This document shows positions 23,200 through 33,600 of a stretch of 64,000 nucleotides of DNA, one piece after another. The stretch comes from Antedon mediterranea (taxonomy: Eukaryota; Echinodermata; Crinoidea; Comatulida; Antedonidae), in contig NC_092678.1 in assembly GCF_964355755.1 (NCBI RefSeq), forward strand, positions 19,874,922-19,938,921. Direction: 5' to 3'. Position 1 is the stretch's first letter. Every line of letters starts with the position of its first letter. Both the position numbers and the translations under genes were made by a program. Under the pieces are notes generated by a model that saw nothing but the letters and a program-made list of their open reading frames with translations, made no database searches and was not told the origin of the DNA.

Positions 23200-23264
23200 C
23201 TGCGTTGTGTGGGAACCACGCTTAACCAATAATATTGGTTAAGCGTGGTTCCCACACAACGCAG
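23200..23264. repeat. 65-bp near-perfect palindrome
   Basis: Two 32-bp arms (CTGCGTTGTGTGGGAACCAC at the outer left) surround a single central A. The left arm is also the right end of a MITE-like unit that begins near 23099 (AGCTTGGTGGTTCCCACTAG), so this may be two inverted ends joined head to head. Confidence 0.85.
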
Positions 23265-23933
23265 TTGTACTATATGATAGTCCTAATTGAGTGTATTATT
23301 AAAACGTTGTACAAGGCTTACACAATTTTGTTAGACATAAACCCAACCTTCATTATGATTTTAGACCATTTTATTTATTCAATAAATTCTTATCTGACTG
23401 TCTAAAAATAAGTTTTATTGGTAAAAATTGATGTTACTGTAGATGTTGATGGTAGAACAAGACACGCATCTTTTTTATACCTGTATAAAGGTTTTTAGTA
23501 GAATGCTAGCTCGATTGGCGAGACGAACATGGTTCAGGGCATTTTGATTTTCAAAAATGACCAGAAAATAATCTTTTTTTCACTTTCTTTTACAATATTA
23601 TAGTCTTCAATTCTTTATTACTGCTTATAATATCAATGTGGGTTAATATATCTTTATTACATTGTGCATTACATTTAAATATATAATATGAATTGAAATG
23701 AAGCGTAATAAAATGTAAATACATTTTTCTCCATAAATGAAATGACATTTAATTTAATGTGAGATTGAGTCTCGAGCAAAATCTATGGCTTAAAGTAGGC
23801 CTAAGATAATTGATCAAATTAACCACAGTATAAAGGCCATCTCAGACAGCGTTGTACGACGAGGCCCGACGAGAGAAACATGTTTAAAGCTCTCCCGACG
23901 ACCTGAGACTCGTCTCGTCGGGATTCAACTCAG

Positions 23934-24764
23934 GGGTGTGTAGAAAGCGACGACCTCGAATTGGACGACCTAGAATTGGACGACCCATAACACGAAACCG
24001 ACGACCCCTATAGCCTAGCCCTAGGCCTAAGTGTGGTATAACATCCCGAAGCCGAACATAGCCAAAGATCTTTAAACCGTACCTTATATAATACTCGCAA
24101 GCAAGCAATTGATTGAAAAAATACAGAAATATCGCCATTTGATACTGAATTTATCGACACGCACAAACGAACAGATATGGAACGCCAAGAGTGCATCATT
24201 AAAACTGCATTCGACATATTCAAAATAAATTAAAAAAAAATAAATATTATTCATTACATGGTTAAACCATGGACGTATAATTACATCTCGTCTTCTTATA
24301 AATAACACTATAGGCCTACCAAGCAGCGTGTTGCGAACATGTGCATGGGGAGGGCCATAAGAAAGCTTTACATTTCACACATGCATTGTATACGGTCAAA
24401 CCTACCCGCAGCTGAAAGGTGGCCGTTTTGACCTGTTTTGTTGCCATGTTTATGATATTTCGTGTGCTAATCGAGTCGAATGCAGTTTTATTGATGCACT
24501 CTTGCGCGTTCCATATCTGTTCGTGTCGACACATTCAGTATCAAATGGCGATATTTCTGTATTTTTTCAATCAATTGCTTGCTTGCTTGCGATAAGATAT
24601 GGTTTAAGATCTTTGGCTATGTTCGGCTTCGGGATGTTATACCACACTTAGGCCTACTAGGCCAGGCTATAGGGGTCGCCGGTTTCGTGTTATGGGTCGT
24701 CCAATTCGAGGTCGCCCGGGTCGTTGGGGTGGTCCAATTCGAGGTCGTCGCTTTCTACACACCC
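23934..24764. mobile_element. Foldback element FB-2b, same family as 22044-22936
   Basis: Same GGGTGTGTAG ends, CGAATTGGACGACC sub-repeats and TCCCGAAGCCGAACATAGCC interior as FB-2a. The flanks show no 10-bp duplication, so it may have been rearranged after insertion. It lies just downstream of the acetyltransferase gene at 24865. Confidence 0.85.
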
Positions 24765-24864
24765 AGGCAGTACGGACGAGTCAAGACGTATCCTTATGCA
24801 TCGTAAGTTTCTTTAACATTGAGTGGCTGTCGTACATAATACAAATGTCTTTAGTTCATTGTTA

Positions 24865-25563
24865 TTACGATTTGTCTATTTTTAAAAGGTATTTCAGTGA
24901 AGCGGACTTTAGTCTAAACAACGAAATTGTATCAGGTACAGGCATCAAGAACCGTTCCACTTCGGTAAATCCGTATTTCTTGTAGATAGAAATTGCCTTG
25001 GAGTTCCCAGCCCCTGTGACAAGACAAATTTCTCTATAACCATTGTTTATACAGAATTTGATCGCAGTTTCCATCAGCATAGTTCCAACACCTCTTTTGC
25101 GACACAAACTGGAGACGTACAATCTCATGATTTCCGCAGTGTCATTTCCAATCTCTTGGACAGCGACAGTTCCTAAGACGACATCACCAGAAACAGCAAC
25201 TTTATAGCAACAACGTTCCTTCATAACAAAAGTGTTCAAAATATTGCTATTTTGTATTCCAATTTGCGTAAACTGATTAAACCAGAGACATTCCAGATAT
25301 AACCGAATATTAAAACACAACATAAAAACGCTTATTAAGCAAATTAGCGAAGATGTCAAATACAACACCAGGCCGCATAAGATATAAGTTATACTCGTGG
25401 TAGGTAGAGAAAGATAGGCGAATGAGTGGATTGCCTTGTGAAAATATTTTCTGTAATCACCCACCATACCTTCTTCAAATAACTTAAAAGCATCGTTTTC
25501 TTCGTTCGGCTTTATATCTCTGACAATGATTTTTTCAAAAGCAACTTTCTGTTGTGGATGCAT
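24865..25563 (-). CDS. GNAT-family N-acetyltransferase, NAT8/camello-like, paralogue 1
   Basis: 232 aa. The hydrophobic block (about residues 45-95, LSLPTTSITYILCGLVLYLT to LYLECLWF) is followed by a GNAT fold: CYKVAVSGDVVLGTVAVQEI, then MRLYVSSLCRKRGVGTMLME, where RKRGVG is the acetyl-CoA loop (Q/RxxGxG), then YKKYGF near the C-terminus. The membrane segment before the catalytic domain is typical of NAT8-like enzymes of the ER/Golgi, which acetylate cysteine conjugates or protein lysines; the substrate here is unknown. I chose the ATG at 25563 because it aligns residue for residue with the start of the second copy (both 19 residues up to IVRDIKP / VSVRDVKP). The longer open frame to 25602 runs into a CAG acceptor (TTGTATTCAG), suggesting a 5' UTR intron. 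Confidence 0.88.
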   Translation of the reverse strand: MHPQQKVAFEKIIVRDIKPNEENDAFKLFEEGMVGDYRKYFHKAIHSFAYLSLPTTSITYILCGLVLYLTSSLICLISVFMLCFNIRLYLECLWFNQFTQIGIQNSNILNTFVMKERCCYKVAVSGDVVLGTVAVQEIGNDTAEIMRLYVSSLCRKRGVGTMLMETAIKFCINNGYREICLVTGAGNSKAISIYKKYGFTEVERFLMPVPDTISLFRLKSASLKYLLKIDKS

Positions 25564-27130
25564 TTTCCAAACAGCAGCTTCAATACCAAGTTCTGAATAC
25601 AAGAATTAAAAGGTAATACCTGTAATTATGTTTGGTCTATGAAACATACAACTGAAAACTGGGTTGTCGAGCGATGTTTATATTCTGATATTCATCATAA
25701 GATTGATTGGACGTACTGTACGCGCATGCGCAACATTTTACTTGTTATTAATTGGTTATTTAGATATACTATACATGTAGTGATAATTGCTTTCCTTTGA
25801 AGAATGCACTCTTACCCGCACATTCCTATAGAGTTGATGCGAAGATTAATGTAAGTGTTGCATGGTGAGTTATCATAAACAGTTAAACAATTAATCGTAA
25901 AATAATATACACTGTCACACATATTCTTTCTGACATTAACCCTATGATTTTTTTTATTGTGAAACAACGTAATTAAGGAATATGTAAGTTAATTCCATCT
26001 TTGCCATACATCGACATATGTTTTTACAATAAATCGCTCTTTTAAAAAACCTGTTAAAAAGTGTAAAAATGAATTAAACGATCTTGTATCGTATATATAA
26101 CCCAAAGCTATAGTATACAATTTGTTTTTTAATTTTATTTCGGTTTTTTTTTACCCCAAAAGATATAGACGAAATTTAATTAAACCCCTGCAATTTATTT
26201 TTTATTTTAATGATATTGATATTTTTATAATTTAATACATTAATATTATTTTTTCTTTTGTGGCATCCACCACTTTTATTCAATTTTCATTCAACAATAG
26301 CATGTATATTACATAATAAAATCACTGTACAATAATTGTAATCATTTACTCATTTATAAATATTAATCATAATAATTTTTTTCTTTAAATCTTTTTTATT
26401 AATTGTTTATAAGAAATTATAGAAGTGTAAAAGTATAGGCATCAATAATATAAATATAAACACGATTTTGACAAGTCCGCGTGTAATGGACTGTACATCA
26501 TGCACCCATATCCATAAAATATAATTTTTAATATTAATGTACTATCTCATCATTTATTTGAGTAATTTTTATTTTACAAGGTTTTAATAGATCATTACTT
26601 TAAATGCACATAACATATTATTCTCGCAATACTCAAAAAGGGTTGCTAGATTTACAGCAATACATTATAGTTTATAAGAATGTGCATAGTACGAACAGAT
26701 CGAAATAACCGCTGCCACCAAATTATGTCAAACACCGCTGCCACCAAATTATGTCAAGAACTCCTATTAGGTATGTTTCTGAGCGGTTGAAAATACTTTA
26801 GAAACTCTCTTGTGACATAAAAGTATAAATACAAAATCAAAAAAGTTGTAAAATAACTAAAAAACAAAGCTTTAATTTCAATCAACTTTCAACAATCCAG
26901 TAACCACTTTAAACAACAACTTCACAATAACTTTTACAATCGAATATCCAACAACCTTACAATAGTTTTACATCCCTTTATATACAAGATGTTCCTATCC
27001 TTCTAGATCGTTCTTTATACTTCTTATTCTATTGGATTACAGTTTCTATTGATAGCACTTCTGGAATTTTCCTGATTGTTCTTATTAATTATACATGGTT
27101 TCTTAAATCAAAACATCTTATTCAAGAATG
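25564..27130. other. Gene-free AT-rich spacer
   Basis: Upstream region of the first acetyltransferase gene. Apart from poly-A/T tracts I see one short tandem duplication at 26705-26757 (CCGCTGCCACCAAATTATGT twice). No open frame of note. Confidence 0.6.
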
Positions 27131-27683
27131 TTAAAGATGTATTGTCCCTTTGACTAATTCCAAAACAATTTTTTTTTAAAGATTTCGAAAAAAAGTAGGT
27201 CATTTTGAAGTTTCATAATAGTTATAAACTTTCACAAAAAATTAGTCGAAAAAAAATTGTTTAACTGAAATACAGAAGTTTTTTTGTTCAAAAAATAACT
27301 TTGACTTCCAGTCAAAGTTTTTGATCAAAACACATCTCATAATGCAACGCGCTTGTTTGGCTAATCTGTATGCATAATCATAAAACTTCCTCACGATCTG
27401 TGTGAAAACACCTTCTCAACCGTGACAAGTTGTAAACAATCCTAATTAGCATCATGCATAATGCGTACTCGTGGTTTGAAATCTTTGTTTACTTTTGCTC
27501 GCGACGATTTTCCAGATGAAATGTAATCAATCTAATTTACCTGTTAATTACGTAAACTTGTTGTTTTTGGCTCAAATTGTCGACTTAAAGTGAATAACTT
27601 TAATATTACTTTGATATGGCAAATTTAAATTTAGAATATTTTGACATTCATTTTTTGTGTTTCAAGGGACAATACATCTTTAA
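27131..27683. mobile_element. TTAA-bounded MITE-like element between the acetyltransferase genes
   Basis: The left end TTAAAGATGTATTGTCCCTT and the complementary right end AAGGGACAATACATCTTTAA form 20-bp perfect inverted repeats, with TTAA at both edges. A related right end and interior lie at about 29570-29900. No coding capacity. It has the same TTAA-AG end format as 9877-11263. Confidence 0.78.
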
Positions 27684-27957
27684 GGAATGGTAATTTATTA
27701 CAAGTACAACAAAAATAAAATCTGTTCAATATTATTATATCGATGTACCTTGCTTAAGCACTGTATGTAATGATATTGATATTATGCTGGTGAAATAAAT
27801 AAACGAAATAATACGATATTATATAACATTTCATAGCATATGTAAATATATATTCACTCGAGCAAAATACCATTCCCTCTGGGATGTCAAATCTTATATT
27901 ACCTCTAAGCACGCAATATCTGTATAATATAATACGCAAATTACCGCTGCCACGTTT

Positions 27958-28635
27958 CTATAGTTTCAAGATATACTTTTCTTGAACTGAAATCGGAGTG
28001 AAAACGGATGATCTATCAGACGCCGGTATAGACATGGTTTTCGATTTATTGAATCCACATTTCCTATAAAACGAAGACGCTTTATTTCCAGCCCCTGTTA
28101 CGAGTGTGATTTCTGTATATCTAGCTTCAACGCAGAACTTGACGGCGGCATCCAGCAACATCTTTCCGACACCATTTCTCTGACAGCTAGCAGAAACGTA
28201 CATTCTCAAAAGCTCTGCCGTTTCTCTTCCGACTTCTTGCACAGCAACAGTCCCTACGATGACGTCATCCAAGACAGCCACTTTGTAACAACAGCGGTCG
28301 TTAAACAAAAACTCGTTTATACTCGTTTGTAACGCAATTTTAGTGTACATTTTATACCACAGACTTTCTTGGTACAACCTACACGCGAAACACAGTGAGA
28401 AGCACAGGAAAACCCAAAACAACGAAGACGTCAAATGTAACACTAGTGCACATAGGATAAAAGTAAACAGAGTGGTAGGCAGCGATATATATTTAAATGA
28501 ATGAACTGTGTTGTAGAAATAAGTCGTATAGTCCACCATTCCTTCTGTAAACAACTTTTTTGTACATTCAACGTCAAGCGGCTTGACGTCTCTCACGCTT
28601 ACATTTTCAAGACTCATTTTCGGTCGCGGAGACAT
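27958..28635 (-). CDS. GNAT-family N-acetyltransferase, NAT8/camello-like, paralogue 2
   Basis: 225 aa, single exon, starting MSPRPKMSLENVSVRDVKP. It shares with 24865-25563 the hydrophobic block (YISLPTTLFTFILCALVLHL), the DRCCYKVAV strand, the CQRNGVGKML acetyl-CoA loop and the VTGAGNKASSFYRKCGF end, so it is a tandem paralogue with the same orientation. The acetyl-CoA loop has Q-R-N-G-V-G, fitting the Q/RxxGxG/A consensus, so catalysis is probably intact. Probably an integral ER/Golgi enzyme; substrate unknown. The open frame ends at the window-strand TAG beside 27958. Conservation of both frames argues that both genes are functional. Confidence 0.88.
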   Translation of the reverse strand: MSPRPKMSLENVSVRDVKPLDVECTKKLFTEGMVDYTTYFYNTVHSFKYISLPTTLFTFILCALVLHLTSSLFWVFLCFSLCFACRLYQESLWYKMYTKIALQTSINEFLFNDRCCYKVAVLDDVIVGTVAVQEVGRETAELLRMYVSASCQRNGVGKMLLDAAVKFCVEARYTEITLVTGAGNKASSFYRKCGFNKSKTMSIPASDRSSVFTPISVQEKYILKL

Positions 28636-30040
28636 TTCACAACAAAACTGGTTTTGTATTATCTACTCTCAAACGATTAAAAACAATGTTCTCTATAGTG
28701 AAAGTAATAATCAAGTTTCACTCCTATACTCCTTGCTATAAACTTATGAACACTATTAATTATAATGACAGGCTTATACAGTAATTTTGAAATAAAATAA
28801 TATGAATCGAACGTTCAACCAATGATCGACATTATCCAGTATATACGGACCACCAGCCTTAAAATACAAGTTACAAATATACGATAAAAATATAATTTAG
28901 GTCAACATGAACAAAGATACAATTGGTGAAATCGCATACGCTTAGGCCTACAATTATTTATACATTTGGAGAGTTGTTGTGCTATTGTGTTTTTGTCTGT
29001 GGATTTACAAGTAGGCCTATTATTTAAAAAGCTTCGTCGGAATTATAGCACATACAAAATTAAATTTCTTTTAGTTGATCGAGTGACAGAAAATGATGAT
29101 AGGCCTATTTATAGCCTACAATATTTACTTCACGTGTCAATCTCTACGGTAAAGTGACAGCGCACATCATTAATAAAACTTAACTACGTTTAAAAACGTT
29201 TCTTTCAAAAACTCATGACCTCACAATATGTTTGTAAAAAAAATGTTACAATGGCTTTTTAGTACCCGTATTTTGAAAAATGTTTATGCGTTAGATTTTT
29301 TAACGTAAAAAACGAAGTACCGTCATATGTATGTAATGAAGATGAGGCGGTGCGGCATTTCCCGTTGAAGAATATTTTAATGTTTGGTTAATGAGGAAAG
29401 ATGACTTTGTTTTTATCACACAAGACACACATATGCTTGCCGACAACTTGTATAACACGAATTCTTCTCAATAATACAATGGCAAGTCATACTGAAACAA
29501 AGAAAAACAAATACAGACGTGACCTACTTTGTAAATTTTATACCTAACGACTTGATTTATGAGTTCTGATAGTTGAAAGATATATGGTCATTTGGCAATG
29601 ACATTTTTTTTTTACATTTTGTTGTTGAATAAGCCATTTTATGTCACATAATAGTTATTCACTTTGACCAAAAATTTGATCGGCATAAAAACTATTTACC
29701 TGAAAAACTGTAATATAAAAGAAAAACATAGTCAAATTTTCTGTTAGACAATTGTGTTTTTGGTCTTTTGAGATTTTCATTCTTTGTTTTTTTTCCTGTG
29801 GAATTGAATAACTTCATTAAAACTGCAAATGGCCTAGTAAAAGTCAGATTTTATATACCTTTATTTTTCATGATTTTGGAGAACAATACATCTTTACAAC
29901 TATCATATTATTAAAAAAAAAACACACAACAGAAATTAAAAACATAATTTTGGTTTAAACTGCATGCAGAAGTTTCTTTTTTTTTCTTGGGTGGATTGTT
30001 CGGTGGTATGTGGTGGGTGGCCCGAGATTTAAAACATTAT
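28636..30040. other. Gene-poor spacer with a MITE-like right end
   Basis: No supported gene. The interval 29570-29900 resembles the interior and right end (AACAATACATCTTTA) of the TTAA element at 27131-27683, without a clear left end. The short frame at 28966-29157 has no recognisable motif. Confidence 0.5.
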
Positions 30041-30052
30041 TTTGATTAAATT

Positions 30053-30420
30053 ATGCAAATCAATCATTTGCATACTATACGTCACATATTGATAGATGTA
30101 TTGATAAGAGCTGGAGTGTGCAGGAAACTACTGAAGGATATTAGGATTAGACAGATGAGATTCATGGGACATGTGTTGATCAGGAAGGGAGGTCTGGAGA
30201 ACTTGGCATTAACTGGGAAAATAAAAGGAAGAAGGAGCAGGGGGAGAAAAAGAGTCACTTGGTTGGCCAGCATAGCTGAATGGATTCGGAATAGAAGCGT
30301 GAATACCAAAGAAATGGAGTTGCTGAACATGGCAATAGACAGAGAATTGTGGCACAACATGATCGCCAAAGTCTCATGATATGGCACTTCGAGAGATCTG
30401 AGAGAGAGAGAGAGAGAGAC
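30053..30420 (+). mobile_element. 5'-truncated non-LTR retrotransposon, reverse transcriptase C-terminus
   Basis: The translated end reads RIRQMRFMGHVLIRKGGLEN, then LTGKIKGRRSRGRKRVTWL and a final RELWHNMIAKV. This is the characteristic C-terminal tail of LINE-type endonuclease/reverse transcriptase proteins. The copy ends in a (GA)n run at 30400-30419, a microsatellite tail. Only about 110 residues remain, so it is a dead fragment. The clade (RTE-like or other) was not resolved. Confidence 0.8.
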
Positions 30421-30600
30421 GTCACATACTATTAATGGTGGCGCTATTGCTGATAGCATGTGGCGTGTAGAGAGGTGGTGGCCAAGGCCATCTCTCTCTA
30501 TCATCTGTAGCTTGTTTTGTATCCAGCTAGCACGGAATTGCGCTGGGGCCACACGATGAACGGACCGGTAGTACGGAGGCCTAGCGAATCAATCATTGAA

Positions 30601-33600
30601 ATGAGAACCGAAAAGTTACTAATTAGAAATGCTAAACAAATAGTTTTGGTTTGTAATAATAAAGAGAGAGTTTTATGTGGTGAAGCTATGAAAAATCCAG
30701 TTATTCTAGAACAAAACAGTGGCAGCAATGGTATTAGCCTGGTTATCGGAAGGTAACGTTTCGCACGCACGCAATTCAACAAGGGGGTGACAGTCAGACA
30801 ACGGCCCGGGACGATTCGGCTCTGGGACTAGACGAGACATAGGTCTAGACGAGACATTTTTTGTATCATTTGTATACATTTAATACTATCATTTGTATAC
30901 AATTATTAATATTATTTATATAGGCCTAGCCATTCATTCAAATTCATAGATACTAGGCCTTCATCCATGCTATTTATTGTAGCTAGTCCGACTTTAGTCG
31001 GATTCCCCTTTAGTCCTATAAGTATAATAAGGCCCTATCTAGAGTACTACTACTATAATAATACAATATTTAATTTAAAATAATGTATTGACTATTGATG
31101 GCATTTTAGTTGCTACTGGGCTAGTAATAGGGCCTTGTCTACACATGGAGGTATCCTCCATCATATTCATGGTCTACATTTATAATATTGATTGGTTATA
31201 CTTCGAATTGTCTGGCCCAGGCCTACCTACTAATAAGGCAGACAGGTCTTGTCTACCTACAGACAAGGCCGGCCGGCCTACATTCTGTCATTGTCTCATG
31301 ATGTAAAATTTAATTTAAAATATCTCTTTATTTCTATTCAGTGATGGTTTGATAAAAGGAATTGGAAGTACAGCCACACTAACGAAAGGCGTGCGTTTTA
31401 ACAAGATTATAGATGCCACGGGAAAATGTGTTATACCAGGTATAATAAAACAATTTTGATAAAAATGATAAATATTGTATTTTCTCTTTTCTCATATAAA
31501 CTTTGCCTTCAATTAGCAGCTGTACCAAATCATTAATTCCATCATGAAAAAATTCTATGATATTAACAACATACTAATGGGTTCATGTCCTGTCATATGT
31601 CAGGATTTGTTCTCATGACAATTTGCAACTCCACTCCCAAAGACTTGTAATAAGTCTTTGATTTTGTAGAGCATCTTATGTTTATGTTTGTCGTGTGAAC
31701 AGGAGAGCCACCTTTGAGAGAAGGACAGTGATTGAGTTCACTTGTGGTTATCCTTACCAATTTGCCTAAAATTAAAAATAATAATATATAATTTATTTTA
31801 AAGGTTTGGTCGATGGGCACACGCATCCAGTGTGGGCAGGTGATAGAGTGCATGAATTTTCGTTAAAGGTAAACATCTCTAACTATATATCTCTAACCAT
31901 GGAAACTTAAATCATACTTATACAAATTATTAAATTATTTGTTTATTTTATTTAATTTTTATCCAGCTCGCAGGTGCCTCATATATGGACGTTCACAAAG
32001 CTGGGGGCGGTATTAACTTTACAGTAGAACACACGCGGAAAGCGACAGAAAAAGAGCTATATGCTTCACTTAAACAACGCTTAAACGGAATGCTTCGCTG
32101 CGGCACGACATTAGTGGAATGCAAGAGTGGATATGGCCTGAACACCGAGACGGAAATTAAGATGCTAAAGGTGATTCAGAAGGCAAAAAAAGAAATGGCG
32201 ATTGATATATCAAGCACTTTTTGTGGCGCACACTCAATTCCAAGGTAGGATTTTATAATGTAATGTTGTTTGTTTGTTTGTTTTATCTTTATACTGGGTG
32301 ACCTCTTCAGTCAAAGACTGATCTCCCAGAGTATGGAACGCCTCCTCTGCCTTCAGTTCACATTTATCATGCAGTACACACCAATCGTCATGCAGTACAC
32401 ACCAATGGTCATGCAGTACACACCAATGGTCATGCAGTACACACCAATCGTCATGCAGTACACACCAATCGTCATGCAGTACACACCAAACGTCATGCAG
32501 TACACACCAATCGTCACGCAGTACACACCAATGGTCATGCAGTACACACCAATTGTCATGCAGTACACATCAATCGTCGTTCACATTTATCATGCAGTAC
32601 ACACCAATCGTCATGCAGTACACACCAATCGTCATGCAGTACACACCAAACATTATGCAGTACACACCAATTGTCATGCAGTACACACCAATCGTCATGC
32701 AGTACACACCAATCGTCATGCAGTCAAATATTGCGTAATTTATACCGCCACCTATCGACAAAATCGAATATCACGTGAGGTTTATTAGACGGCTGTAAAA
32801 CTAAGACTATTTAAACTTCTTTTATGGAATTCAATAATTGCAATGGCCTCCTAGCCGCGCCTGTGTCTCGCATAATAAATTATTGTATATATAAAAAACA
32901 GAGCATTCACAGAGATGTGTAGCGGTTAAAATAAGTACAGTATGTCAAACGGGTGCAGGTCAAGTCGGCCCTAAACCGTCTCGGCCAAAGTCAAGTCGGC
33001 CCCAAGTCAACGCGGCCCCAAGTGAACTCGGCCTCACGTCAACTCGGCCTCACGTCAACTCGGCCAAAAACTAATCGGTCAACTCGGCCACAATAAAGTA
33101 TGGAATGCAAAAAGTGCTTAATATTATTATGATTCTTACTATCCACGCTTAAAAAAAAAATGAATAAAAAAAAAAAATATAATTAAATAATATCATATAA
33201 AAAAATGAACTCATTGCCAATATGAATATAAGTACCCGCGTGTTACAAAAACACGTGCAGGTACCGCATTTTAGTAAATCGAAGACGGAGGCCTACGTTC
33301 CACCATTTGGCCATAGAAAAAATGATTGTACATCGTTTTTGTCCATGATTTGCGTTTAAAAAAAAGGGGAATCCCCCGGTCAGTGAAAACACGTAGCAGT
33401 TGTAGATATCGAAAAAGCTGCCAAAGGCGCAGGGAGGCGCAGCTACGAATTGTTTTCAATTGTGCAATTTAAAATTTTATTAAACGTATTAATAAAGGAA
33501 AGTTGGTGAAATCATTCCTATTTTTTTTGCTAATATATTATTGTCTAAATATTAATATTCATTAAAAGTCTGAATTATTTATAGTTAAAAAATTGTGAAG

